Origin: Sitta carolinensis
Taxonomy: Eukaryota; Chordata; Aves; Passeriformes; Sittidae
Length of the DNA stretch: 64,000 bases
Reading direction: 5' to 3'
Assembly: GCA_032173965.1 (NCBI GenBank)
Contig: JAVUNC010000004.1
Location: 4,632,001 to 4,696,000, forward strand
A program made the position numbers and the translations under genes. The notes beneath the pieces are model-generated. The model was given only the letters and a program-made list of their open reading frames with translations, searched no databases and was not told the DNA's origin. Shown piece after piece: positions 52,246 to 64,000 of the stretch. Position 1 is the stretch's first letter. Each line of letters opens with the position of its first letter.

Positions 52246-55200
52246 TCAGGAGGGGGGACAGACCTTGGGCCTTTGGTCACACAAGACTCACACCATTACC
52301 ACCAGTACTAAGATGATACCTTTCCCTAATCCACCCCTTTTCTCCTTCATCACCAAATCCACGTCTGGTTGTGATGACAAGTAGCCAAGGCAGTTTTAGC
52401 ATCTTCAAGAAAAGTGTCCTTCTGACATAAACCAGGACACTAACCCAGCAGAAAAATTTTCCTCTGGCTAGTTTCCTCTTAGAGGGGGCAACTGCTCTCG
52501 TCTAATCACAGCATCAAAGCTAAAAGCAGGACCTTAAGCAACTGACTTTGCTCCTGACTTTCCTGTACCGTGTAGCTGCTGGAACTAAACACCCACATTC
52601 ACACAAAGACACAACACTTCCTGAGGTACAGGGAACAGATAAACAAGATTGTGTTTCTGGTTTAAACGTGCCTTAAGATCTGCAGCTGCAATGCTCGAAC
52701 AAAATAGAAAACAGGTCAAAAAAAAGCACTTGTTAGATGAAACCCCTCTACAGAGCTACTGGTAAGATTTTAGTGCTGGGGGAATACATTGCAGGGTCTG
52801 TCATGTGTTTATCTCCCAGCTTATCAGAGGAGGGTGTCAAAGCAAACGATAAGTAAAAGATAACCTAGTTTGAGACTGACAAGACCATGTTGCCTGAACA
52901 GCGACACAGCAACGTGTTAACCAGCATCGTTAGCAAAATCAGGGGTGGGAATTGCACATCCGATGGCACTTGTGAGGAGCAGCCACCACCTAATGAGTGC
53001 CACAGGTCTCTGGTTAGTGCCATGTACTGCCGGCTACATCTGTGAAACAAGGTGGAGATAAAAGATAAGGAATAATAAAGTGGGATGTCATTAATCGGCT
53101 TCTACAGAAGGAGTGTATCAGTAGATAGCATTTAATAATGCATCGCCCCAAGCAGCTCAGTGTCTGAGCCTGATCTCATCCTCTGCATAAAGCATCTCCC
53201 CTGAGCCCCTGCTGTCTTTGTGCACTTCATGAACTGCAGCATCAGACCTGTTTGCCAGCAGTGGGTGGGAGCAAGAGGCTCATCCTGCCAGGAGCTGGTA
53301 CACCATGAATAGGATGCCTTTCTGAACAATTTAAGGAAATAACAGCAAATAACAAGGTCATTTAGACCAAACCATAACTGCCAGCTGGCCCACCCATTAT
53401 CAGTTAACATGAAACAGAACAGGTTGAGCACTGAAAGTTCTTCTTAGCCAAGATGGACCACACAGCTTCTGGGTTCAACCAAAGCAAATGAGTCTGCCCT
53501 TGAAAACCTCAGGAATATCAATATGAATGAATGCATCAGCTCTGTTCTGGGGAAGCAGCAGGCATGTTTCCAAGACAAAATAGCAATTGCACAGCATGCC
53601 TGAATATTCCACGTATATGGAATACACATGGTGTGTGCACTGTTGTCCCTCCTCATGACCAGGAAACATGTCAACAACTGCAGTGCACACTCCAAACAGC
53701 CCTGAGATCCAGGCAGGGACAGGAGATGTGTGTACACACATGTGCACATGTGCATGAAGTAGCTGTGAGCAGCTAAGCAGCTGAAGAAGTGAAGTGATTT
53801 TACATTGCTTCTCACAGAGGAAATGCAACCCATTTTAGTAATTCCTACAGACCCTGTGGAGACACCATCAAACAGGCTCCAAACACACTGATGAGAAGAT
53901 GTGTCCATTGCAGTCTAACACCTTCCCTGTGTATATCAGAGGATATTGTCACTGATGGCATTCTACAGTAGGACAAGTAAATGCTTTCTCCATGACATGA
54001 CCTGAATCTATTCTTAGTTTCAGGGGGTTTTTTAATAGATTTTCCTCTGAAACCTTTTCATCCATTCTTTATTTTTCTGTCTGTCTGTAATGACAGGTTA
54101 CACAGAGTCAGAACACAGGTCTGAGCACAGAAAAGATTTATAATATATGCCTTTATAATTCTTGACACAATTTTGGATTAGACCAAGTAGCATTACCTTC
54201 CAGAAAGGCCTTGGCATGTTTGACAGGTTAATAATGCCAAGGACTCTTCAGCATCTTGGAAGACATGGTTCAAGAAGCAGAGTTCAGCTCTGCTGACCAG
54301 GGCCAAACCAGTGGCCTTAAGACCAAAAAAGTTATCACAGACCAACTGTTCCATCCATATCCTTACATCTCTTCCCCAAACATTCGCTTTCCTCAACCTT
54401 ACCCAGAAAGACATATAGAGTAATGACTGACTTGACTCATATAATGATTTTTTTTAAATCTTGGTGATGTCAAGGCAGTCATTTACCTTATCTGCTCATC
54501 CAGCCTGTCTCAGGCATCTGCTGTAAGAGGAAAAGGTGAAATACAGATCTCAAGTTCCTCCATTACCTCTGAGGGCAGCATAAGGAGAATGGCTTTGAAG
54601 TAGAGTCCTGGTGAGATGAATGCCACTCCAGCAGTCTGGATCATGCTCTGGCAGGGACAGGTTTTCCTCACCATCTGCAGGTTCATCAGCTATAGTGAGG
54701 TGGAGTTTGGTGGCAGCAGGCCTGGCTGGGGTGGAGCTGGAAGGTGAGGGGTCTGCAGAGGAAAAAGATTCTGGATCAAAACTAGAAAGTGAATAGTGGA
54801 AATGCTGTCAGTTAAACACTGAGACGTTTTCTGCAGTGAGTCAAAAGGAGAAGTTTAAGAAGTACTGTAAGATAAGTAGTCACCAAACTGCAGAGAATTG
54901 AAGTCACTGGTCCCATTAGATGAACCGATTTCCCACATTCAATTCCTGAAGGCACAGAGGTCATCTGCTACACCACACATTCATGGGAGATCCATAATCT
55001 TGATCTCCCTTTGATTACATTAGGAATGATGGATTTGGCCAGAGAAGACAATGGAGAGGAGTCACCACTTAACCAGGCAGCCAAAGCCACCTTTATACAG
55101 CCATAGAATGCAGAGCTATAACCATCTGGGGGGAAAAAATCCTGTGGCAGACAGAAACCATGCCAAAGGTGTCCATAGGAAAAATACAAGTGAGAAGAAA

Positions 55201-56464
55201 GGATTGAAAAATGACATGTAATTCCACCTGTGTCAGCTCAGCCTGGCTCTGCCCTGAGTTTGTCTCATCTGCTTGCAGTTTAACAGAGATGTTTTCTTGG
55301 AGCAGAGCTGAGTGTGGCAGTCTGATTTCAGGCTGTTCCTCCTCTCTGACTTAAGAGGAAGGGCAAAGTATTTACCTGATCAGTTTATGAGTAGCTGTAA
55401 GAATCTTTCACTTTTGACATGGTACCAGAACACCTAAACTACTCAATGGATCATAATTCCAATCTCTGCTTACCCTGTTCATCTATACTTTGGTCAAATT
55501 ACCAGAAAATCTTGCTTCCTCCTTAAACTGTCTTTTCCAACTATTGCAGCAACTAAATAATGAACCTCATTTAATACATCTTTAAGAAGTAATTCAGACT
55601 TGAGACCGCTTATTCAGAAATTTGGTTTATTCTTGTATGAATAAATAAAACAAAATATAATTTTTCTGAAACATTTTATTCAGTGCCTTGGCTATTTTTA
55701 ATTTTTATCTCCACAAAATCATGTTTTCTCTTCTGCCATCAATAAACAAGGTTCCTGGATTTTCTTCATTCGAGTATATTACCTTAATTACTGAAAATCA
55801 TTCTAAGTTAAAAAAAGCTAAAAAAGGGGTAAAAAATCCCTGTAATATATAATAAGGATATATACACACACACATAGGGAATATACATTATATATATATC
55901 TCAGACAGGGACCCAGTCCAGCTAAACCAATAGATTCTTCAGTTTTTACAGATTTGACTGCAGATAGTTCTTTTGCATTGTATTTTAATGTAAACTGCTG
56001 ACTACCAAAAGTACACAAACAACCCAAGCTGCATCAGCTGTGGAAATTATATAAGTTTTATAACAATACATATTTGTATCAGCAAAGATAAAACCACAGG
56101 ACCGTGTATGGGATGGAATATTCCACAGAAAATACGGAAATCCGGTACCAGCTCTGGTGACACAGGTGGCCTCGTTGCTCCGCAGGAGGAAGACACATCC
56201 CTTAATTAAACTGGGCCATACCAGGCACTGTGTGTACGAACTGGTTATTTATTCTGTGTGCATCAGCCTGACACACGTGGGGTTCTGAACCTGGCTGTGC
56301 CCCATCAGGTGGCAGTGGAGGGTCCCAGACGATGGACAGCACAGGCAGATGTGCAACATTCTGCTCCTGCATTTTTCCCGTTGCCCTGTGGCAGCTGGAA
56401 TTGCACTGCATGCACAAAGCTGCTCAGTCTTGTTCCGAAATTTGCCTTCATTGAAGATATAGGA
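52246..56464. other. Intergenic, one small Cys-containing frame
   Basis: No gene recognised. A 52-codon + strand frame (52887-53045) sits in a locally CpG-richer patch followed by ATAAAAGATAA and AATAAAG, which could be a decayed LTR. The 154-codon - strand frame at 53444-53908 has no domain features. Confidence 0.45.
53726..53756. repeat. 31-nt alternating purine-pyrimidine tract
   Basis: Strict alternation of TG/CA/TA steps with internal palindromes (TGTGTACACA, TGTGCACA). It is a potential Z-DNA or cruciform former. Confidence 0.8.
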
Positions 56465-56478
56465 GTGCCCTCTGGTGG
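56465..56478 (-). promoter_or_regulatory. CTCF-like binding motif, reverse orientation
   Basis: The reverse strand reads CCACCAGAGGGCAC, matching all 14 positions of the CTCF core CCASYAGRKGGCRS. It lies in single-copy sequence with somewhat more CpG than its surroundings. Confidence 0.65.
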
Positions 56479-56697
56479 AAAATTGAGCAGTTGAAGTTCC
56501 AGCGCCGCTAAAAATCAGCATTTTCCCTCAAATGCAAATACCAATTTCTTGCTGGTCAACCAAAAGGTCTTAGTTACACCACTGAATATTTCAAGGCCAG
56601 ATTGGTCATTTTGTGCTTTGTTATTCTGCAAGGAAGTATTCAGAGCCCTGAGGTTCCAGGTGTTCCAACCAGGGACAGTGGTTTGGTGAAAATATCA

Positions 56698-56935
56698 GAA
56701 AAATGGTTTGGGTTAGAAGGGGCCTGAAAGATCATCTGATTCCAATCCCCTGCCTTGGGCAGGGACACCTTCCACTGCCCCAGGTTTCTCCAAGCCCTGT
56801 CAAATCTGGCCTTGGACATTGCCAGGGATGGGGCAGCAACAGCTTCTCTGGGAAACCTGTGTCAGCTTTCAATTTTCCTCTGAGAATGAATTTAACCCTA
56901 TTGCTCTGCAATCTGGAGCTCCATCCAGATGTGTG
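56698..56935 (-). mobile_element. CR1 LINE 3' fragment
   Basis: ATGGTTTGGGTTAGAAGGGG through GGGCAGGGACACCTTCCACT. Confidence 0.9.
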
Positions 56936-57293
56936 CCAGGGCTTGGCTGCCTGTGTTCCTGATTTCCAGGGCTCAAGCATTCACACTTGACTCCTGCTAC
57001 TGGGAAGGAGCAGATGGAAAGTTTGCAGAGGGTCAACAAAGTAAAAACAGAGAAATTAAGTACTGTTGAGATTTGTATATTAATAGCTCAAGGATTTGAA
57101 AAGGAAAACATCAACATTGAAATGTAGAAAGTCAAAAAAAATATTCTAAAAAGCTATGAAATTGGATTAGGCGCTAATTTGGAATCCCTAGGTTTTGGGG
57201 GGATTTTTTTAGCTATCAGAGACATCTGTGTCCACAGATTGGTGGAAATTGGTATCACAGCAGAGCTGAAAGAAAGAAAGAGAGAGGCAGAGA

Positions 57294-57345
57294 AGGAGAA
57301 AGAAGGCAAGGCAAGGCAAGAAAGGCAAGGCAAGGCAAGGAGTAG
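57294..57345 (+). repeat. (GGCAA)n pentanucleotide repeat
   Basis: GGCAA units with one AGAAA interruption, following a purine-rich GAAA/GAGA stretch from 57268. Confidence 0.9.
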
Positions 57346-57884
57346 TAATTTCCTAATTCAGGCTCTGAGATGATGTTCTTTTAAAGTAAATATACATTAT
57401 CTCTATTTGCTAACCTGAACAGAGCTTGTGATTTGTTGCTTGGCACTAAAAGTATCCTCTAGCAGATGAAAAAATGTCCTGCTTGTACAATATGGAATAC
57501 TAAAGAAAAATTATTTTGGCAAATGGCAAGTTTCCTGGCAAACACTCTCTGGCTCTGTGGGAGTGGTACTTCACCGACCCAAAGGGTTTGCTTTCTACAC
57601 AGCAAGGGACAAGCAAGAAACAGGTCTGCAAGACTGAAATCTGCAGGACTGTCTTATGAGAATGTCATAATGTAAAAACATTTTTATATTTATCTTCTAA
57701 AGCCACAAAGACATGGGGATAATCCAGGCAGTGAAATTTAAACCCCTTCTTATACACAGGGAAATACAATAAATGTCCATGTAAATGGTTTTCACTACAA
57801 TAGAACAGTGGGATGACAGAGGGGGAGTCAAGGCTGATGAAATTCTCCACCAATACTTAAAGAAGGAATTGAATAAATCTTTGA

Positions 57885-58005
57885 ACCACAATCAAGGTTC
57901 AAGGCAAGGCTGAACAAGGCTCTCAGCAACCTCTTCTAGTGGGTCTCATCCCTGCCTATTGGAAACACATTATCTTTAAGGTCCCTTGCAATTCTGTGAT
58001 TTTAA
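57885..58005 (+). mobile_element. CR1 LINE 3' end
   Basis: CTCTTCTAGTGGGTCTCATC, then TTTAAGGTCCCTTGCAATTC and TGTGAT. Confidence 0.75.
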
Positions 58006-58972
58006 CAACCAACTTCATGAAGACAATCATCACACAAAAGTCATTTAGAGAATTGGGACGATGGATATGGAATTTCTGCCCAAAAAGGGAATTTAGGGAG
58101 CATTTGAATCACTGACCTCATCTGATCAGGGAAAAATTGTGAATCAAATTATTGAAAAAGCAATGCATAAATCAGTGGAAGCTATGCTGATGGCAAAACA
58201 CATCTAATATTTCAAACTTCCATCAAGCAAGCCTGTGAGATGAAGGAGTCTCATGATAGCAAAGTTCTTAAAAGGGAACTTTTACATTTCTCTTTACATA
58301 CCCAAAGCAGGAGTGTGAAACAAGTTACTCTGCTGCTCTAGTATGCAAACTGCTGGCACGAAAAGATAAGAACCTGCTTGTGTTCAGCCAAAAGAATCAA
58401 GGCTAAAATATAATAATTACGTCAAGTGGCTGGGTATGGTAAAGTAAATACAATAAATATGACCGGGAAAATGGCAGAGCGGGTTTGGGTTGCAGTGACT
58501 CACAGTTACTGTGTTAGCAATGCCATATACAGACAAGATTGCCATGGGAACACTCAGAAATATCATGGTTTGTATAGACTAGAAGCAAAACTAGGTTCAG
58601 AGGAGGATATGGAATTAGGAAAGGAGATAATGGGGTGAGAGGAAAGGGAGGAGATGGGCTCAAATTCAGAAAAAGGGAGAATGAAGAATAGAATCAAAGA
58701 ACATTAGGAAGTGAATCACCTGGCAACAAGAACAGGAACATGTACAGACATCAATGATGCCAATCTATGGACAGCTGAGAGCAACCCACTGTAAAACCCA
58801 ATGTACTTTTCATGAGGTCAGTGTCTGGGTGAGTGGAATAGAACTGGGTCACAGTATCTATATAATTTTAATTTGAAAGTGGATCTAGATCTCAATTTAA
58901 ATTTCAGAGATATCATTCATAGCTTAATGGTTGCACATAAATGCCTGCATAGCAGTCAATTAATATCCAGAG

Positions 58973-59390
58973 AATCTTAGAATTGCTGAATCACAGAACT
59001 GTTTGGGTTGGAAAGGACTTGAAAGATCATCTTGTTCCAACCCCCTGCCATGGGCAGGGACACCTTCCACTATCCCAGGGTGCTCCAAGCCTCATCCAGC
59101 CTGGCCTTGGACACTTCCAGGGATGGAGCAGCCACAGCTTCTCTGGGCACCCTGTGCCAGGGCCTCACGACCCTCTGAGTAAAGAATTTCTTCCTAACAT
59201 CTAATCTAACCCTGCCTTCAGTCAGTTTGAAATCATCTCCCCTTGTCCTGTCACTCCATGCCCATGCCAAAAATCCCTCTCCAGCTCTCTTGGTGCCCCT
59301 TTAGGTTCTGAAAGGTTTAAGGTCTCCCTGGAGCCTTCACTTCTCCAGAGTGAACAATCCCAATTATCTCATCCTTTCATATTCCTCAAA
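58973..59390 (-). mobile_element. CR1 LINE 3' fragment
   Basis: AATCACAGAACTGTTTGGGT through CCATGGGCAGGGACACCTTC to GAGCCTTCACTTCTCCAG. Confidence 0.92.
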
Positions 59391-61312
59391 GTATTTAGTT
59401 CAGTTGTGAACTTCCTGACATTCCCCAAGGTATCCTGCCAGGGCTCCAGATAAAATCTGGAAAGGCACAAGTCTTCCCATATGCACTTGCAACATTCTCA
59501 ACACTGCACAGGTGTCTTGTCTTGTAAGAGATGGTGCTGAGTGACTCCTTTTGGGCTGCTCCATTGAGACTTCGGTCTTCACTAACTTAGAAGATGTTCC
59601 TCCTACTAGTGGGATAACTTACTCAGATGTAAGCAGAAAGTGTAATAGAAAACTACATTTCAGGTACCCTCTTTTAGTTAGACAACTGCAAATTTCAACT
59701 GCATTTTAGGACTTATCTCAAGAGAGTTTATTCATTGATTCATGTAGAACTGCATTTTATTTGCTTTTCCCTGACTTGACCATAGAAAAGCACTAACACA
59801 AGCATGCACACTGAGATATCATTGATACTTGTGGGAACAGCTGGATACTTTCCAACAGCAGAAAGCTGTAAAAGTTGTGTATCTCTTTCAACCAGGAAAT
59901 ATTTTTTTCCTTAGCAATCATTTTTCTGCCGGTCATTACAGAACAGTGTGTTCTAGGTTCATCTTTCTGGACAGTGTGTACATTTTCTATTGCATCACAT
60001 CACATATCTCTAAAGGGAAAACTAGTGCAGGATGCAGAAACCAGGAATCTTTGTCTGCCTTTGCAGCACTTTTTCTTGGGGCCGTTCCCAGCAAACAAAT
60101 GTCCCCTCTTCCTTTTCTCCCCATCCAGCAGCTCTGTGGCTCCTGGACCTCAGGCTGTGGAAAGACTCAGCCCCCTCAGTCAAGATATGCTTTGAATGGG
60201 TATTTAAAATACCATCTGCTTTTGTAGCTTCTATTCATCTTCTACCAAGTAATTTCCAGCTTCAGACTGTTGTCAAATCTATGCCACTACAAAAAACAGG
60301 TGAGAAGTCACTCCACAAAGAAGCTTGGCTGTGGCCAAATGCAGTTGGTTCAGGAGTTATTATGGGTCAAAATGCATTTAATCAGCAATATCATTTTCCA
60401 AATGACTTTTCAAGCTGAGATTCTGTGATTTTAAGTGGAGTTTCTATAAGTACTTCACAGTTCCAAATATTTCTCATTTACTTACTACAAGCAGTCCAAT
60501 AGAATGTCTGTATGAGACTCACTGACTTGGAATCAGATTTTCCTGTTTATGTATATGTATATTTCCTGTATATGTTGTTTCCCAAAGGTGACTTCAGAGG
60601 TGTGTTTTATCTATTTGCAAGAAAAAGTCGAGCTGAAATGCAAGTGCTTTCACTATCGGGTTGTCTCAGGAGATGGAATTAATTTTATTCCAGATTTCTT
60701 TTCTGGAGTCAGATTCTTGGTGTCCCATAGCAGAGATTTGAAAATGTTTCTAATGACTTGCTAGATCTAAAGTGAAGCTGAATTAGAAATCCTTATATGC
60801 TTATAAAAGGACAATTATGCATTTTTACAGGGCTCAGCTTTGCCACTTTCCAGCAAAGGTTGAAAAGAGGATGAACACAGGCATGTATTGAACTTTGATA
60901 TGAGAAATGATTGATTGTACTGATTGAATCATTTGCTAATCTGTTCTGGGCTTCATGAAAATGACTTTCACACGCATACACAAAATCCTTCCTGCAATTT
61001 TGTATGTTAGACTTTAAAAGCTTTCTGGAATAGTAGTACTATGAAAGAACGACGTTTATCACCCAAGGAAACCATGAAATCTTGTTGCAAACTATCTAGA
61101 AATATATAGAAAAACATCTCTAAAGAACAGCCTGTTTTTACAGATCACTTTCTGGCAGCACAAGAGAAAGACTAGACCTCTAAATGTTTCTGGTAGCAAT
61201 TTTTTTTTTTTCATTATTCCATTATACTGTCCTTATGTATGGTTATTCTGACAATGACTTTTTTGATTGAATGACTCTGTTGCTTCTCTCTCTAATAATA
61301 ATAATCCAGAGT
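59391..61312. other. Intergenic or intronic, no certain exon
   Basis: Open frames at 59829-60418 and after an acceptor-like TTTCCCAAAG at about 60590 show no family signature. It ends at the candidate terminal exon. Confidence 0.45.
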
Positions 61313-61426
61313 GGAAGGTGACTTCGGTTGTGTAGAAGAAATCAATAATGTTCCTTTATGCCAAGCAAAATTAGGTCATCAAGGTGTTCTGACAACCAAG
61401 GAAAAGATCTGTGCAATGTTCTGAAG
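61313..61426 (+). CDS. Candidate terminal coding exon
   Basis: After a pyrimidine tract (GTTGCTTCTCTCTCT) and CCAG, one frame stays open for 37 codons, starting after one completing base, to TGA at 61424-61426. It includes GDFGCVEEINNVPLCQAK and a later Cys (KEKICAMF). It is followed by a canonical poly(A) signal (61489-61494) and a T-rich downstream element. The GC-x9-C spacing loosely recalls the last CRISP exon (GC-x8-C), but the remaining family cysteines are absent. It may be a degenerate CRISP C terminus, the end of another gene, or a chance frame; openness over this length is not rare. Confidence 0.25.
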
Positions 61427-61488
61427 CACACAGAACTGCATGGATTTTAATATAAAGTTCTACTTTAACTGTCATTGACTTCAATGGA

Positions 61489-61494
61489 AATAAA
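61489..61494 (+). terminator. Poly(A) signal AATAAA
   Basis: Canonical AATAAA followed about 15 nt later by GGATTTTTGTCTTC, a T/G-rich downstream element. It is the best poly(A) context downstream of CRISP and would serve the candidate terminal exon just upstream. Confidence 0.45.
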
Positions 61495-62644
61495 GAATTG
61501 AAGAAATTGGATTTTTGTCTTCATTGCTTGAGATAATCAAATTCCTGCATGTCAAGTTTACACCAGGCCTGGAGGAGAACTTCCACAATCAAATCACTCA
61601 AGCTGATTTTTTAAAAGAATTTTCCATAGATTTATCTTTAAAAACATACATACATTTGCAGAAGCCCCTGGAATAAATTCTTAATTTATTTTTTAATTAA
61701 ATTACCTCACTCCTTCAAGTAATCCATATGGGGAAGTAGGAACTGCAATGCTAAATTGTTCTTTGTACCACGGTTCCGGATGCCAGTTTTATTAATCTTT
61801 TATTTCTTCCCAGTTATTTCACTCACAAGCCATGAATTGTGGCATATCTGACAGTCATCCTTTAAAGAACAAATGGGTTTTGCTATTCAAACAGGTGGGG
61901 CACGCTTTAAATAAATACTTGTAGCAGCATAATTTCATTTTAACAGTACAGATAAAGCTCAGGTGACCATAGTGAATTAATGGAAATCATTGACTATGGT
62001 GGATGGGATAAAAGAATGGAAGTATCTCCCATGACTTTGGGAATCTGGAGCTGCTGGCCTGCCTCCCCTCACAGTCAATAGAAATGCAGTCTTAACAGTT
62101 ATGGTAGATGTCTCATGTGTCTTTCTGATGGTGATAACCCTGGTCCCATCGAAATTGCCACAAACACTTCAAATAAAAAGGTGCCTTTGCCCTTATCTCA
62201 GAACGTGGAAGGATATGGGAGACCTTATCAAAGCCAACTTCCCTTAAGTGCTGTCTGCTACAAAGAGAGAACAAAGGCAGCTGTGTTTTCCAACACAGGG
62301 ATTACAATGCAATATTAGACTTCTGGCAACAGCAGACAGCTGCAGAAATTCTGCAGAAATCTGGAAACAGTGAGACTTGCAGCATGGGCAGCAACCTCCA
62401 CCCAGCATGGTGAAAAGGGTGCTCAGTGTGCAGCACACCACAGCAAAGGCAAGGATGAGGAAGGGAACCAAGAAAGGAATAAGGAGATGTTCAGGTGCTT
62501 TATGCCTCCTGATAGCAAACAGACTGCATGGAAGGAAGCCAGAAGGGTTGTGTTTGAGCAATGAGGATTTGTCAAAGCTACCTTTGTGATATTTTACCTT
62601 ATGAGAGAGTGGAAACAAAGATCCTGCAAGAAGGAAGGATGAGC

Positions 62645-62762
62645 AGAGTGATGTCAGGTTGGACAGGGCTTGGAGCACCTGGACTACTGGAAGGTGCTTA
62701 TGGCAGGGGATTGGAACTTAGAGATCTTTAAGGTCTTTTCAACCCCGACCATTTTATGTTGC
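62645..62762 (+). mobile_element. CR1 LINE 3' end
   Basis: GGTTGGACAGGGCTTGGAGC to ATCTTTAAGGTC and CCATTTTATG. Confidence 0.85.
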
Positions 62763-62874
62763 ATTAGAGCAAGGACATCTCTCCAGACTGAAGACAGAAG
62801 ATGTGAAACATCTGCAGCCATTGTGCAATAACTTAATCTTGAGCAACATCTGGGGTGAGTTATGTGTGCAATAA

Positions 62875-63165
62875 TCACAGAATCACAGAATGGTCTGGGT
62901 TGGAAGGGAGCTTAAGGACCACCTTGTTCCACACCCTAACATAGGCAGGGACACCTTCCACTAGACCAGATTACTCAGAGCCCCATCCAACTTTGTCTTG
63001 AACATTTCCAGGGATGGGGCAGCCACAGCTTCTCTGGGCAACCTCTTCCAGTGTCTCATCACACTCATCGTTAAGAATTTCTTCCTAATATCTATTCTAA
63101 ACCTGCCCCCTTTCAGTTTAAAGTCCTTCCCCTTTGTCCTATCACTACATGTGCTGGTAGAAAGT
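62875..63165 (-). mobile_element. CR1 LINE 3' fragment
   Basis: AATCACAGAATCACAGAATG through GATGGGGCAGCCACAGCTTC to CTTTGTCCTATCACTACATG. It faces the preceding + copy tail to tail. Confidence 0.92.
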
Positions 63166-64000
63166 GATAGTCAGTGCCACAGCCTAGGTGAGCTAATGGA
63201 ATATAAGTTTTATTCAGCAAATGGAAGTTCAGGAACTACTTGGAAGAAAACATCACTGTGTTACCCATGGTACAGGTCATTCTGTGTACAGCTAAGAACT
63301 TGGTCACTTATGTCTCTGCCTCAGAATATTTATCCCACTCTTTTTCCAGAAACAGGAAAGACAACTGTAAAACAGCCAGCTCAGAACTCAAGCTTTTATT
63401 TTGTGAACACATTAGCACTGTAGCTTGCTGGTCAGACTAGAAGTCAAAGTTCTGCAAAAGGACAGGTTTTCTGTCTTCTCTTTTTCCTTACCCTGGAGAC
63501 AAGAAAAAAAAAATCCAGAACAATGCAGCTGGATTGGTTCATTTTCAGTCACCTGTTTCTTAAGAAAAGTTCTTCTTGCACAATGGGCAACCCCAAAGCT
63601 GACGTCATTTATCAGCAATAAATATTGACAAGGAAAAAAAAGGGGAAATGTATGTATATATACAATCCTGGACTGCAGAGAGCCCTTCACTCTCCTGCCC
63701 CTTCCTCAGGTACAGAGGGATTCTGGTGGATGAAGGTAATGTATGCAGAACTGAATGTCAGCCTTAGAGATTTTATAAATACAGTCTCTTGTTCATTGTG
63801 CCACAAAGGTTAGTGGAGTTAATAGCTAAGTTGCACTAATAATTGAAACAAAATTTCTGCTTATAATATCTCAGAGAAAGAATGTAAAATAAATGTTCTC
63901 TGACACCACACTCCTATGAGTAGGGATGAAAAATTGTTTCAGTGGAGTCTAATTCTGATATTTCTTTAGATCAAAATGTAACGCTTGGACCCACTTGCTT
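63166..64000. other. Intergenic, one consensus CRE
   Basis: TGACGTCA (full cAMP-response element) at 63600-63607, and a TATA-like TTTTATAAATAC near 63770. No exon recognised. Confidence 0.5.

Noticed and set aside
53444..53908. 154-codon - strand frame
   Set aside because: No domain, signal peptide or convincing splice context; compatible with a chance frame.
60108..60200. Thrombospondin-like CGSWTSGCGKTQ in a short frame
   Set aside because: Only one such stretch, lacking the rest of the TSP1 cysteines and any exon boundaries.

Overview
The window looks like nuclear DNA from a bird, most likely a songbird. It is AT-rich and sparse in genes. Its dominant repeat is the CR1 LINE, with roughly thirty 3'-end fragments in both orientations, most of them bounded by the CR1 3' terminal signature (ATTCTRTG-like). 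It also holds avian-type endogenous-retrovirus LTRs and no mammalian SINEs. There is no sign of bacterial gene organisation, so most short reading frames in all six frames are chance or repeat-derived.

The one gene recognised with confidence is a cysteine-rich secretory protein (CRISP, CAP superfamily) on the + strand. Six coding exons lie between 40341 and 46090: signal peptide, CAP/PR-1 domain and hinge. All sit between GT..AG introns with matching phases. Two defects stand out. Exon 3 carries one extra C near 42300, which shifts the frame and meets TAG at 42312-42314. The exons for the C-terminal cysteine-rich (ion-channel-regulatory) domain could not be identified in the 18 kb downstream. 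The locus is therefore a damaged or misassembled gene, or one with a strongly changed C terminus.

Layout. 1-9600: intergenic DNA with several CR1 copies, one of which (1771-2154) is about 99% identical to 49438-49822. 9640-10220: an isolated CpG island with a CTCF-like site at its upstream edge. 10220-36500: intergenic DNA with scattered CR1 fragments, microsatellites and a 298-bp solo LTR with a perfect 6-bp target duplication, inserted in a CR1 (30288-30585). 36700-38050: two phase-compatible candidate exons of an unrecognised gene on the + strand. 39001-39059: a well-bounded small exon that could be the CRISP 5' untranslated exon. 40341-46090: CRISP exons 1-6, with an ERV-type LTR in intron 5. 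46091-64000: CR1 fragments, a 300-bp GGATA/GGACA array, a consensus CTCF site on the - strand (56465-56478), and a candidate terminal exon with a good poly(A) signal (61313-61494).

The two CTCF-like sites point toward each other across 47 kb and enclose the CRISP exons, so they could delimit a chromatin loop. That is an inference from motif sequence only.
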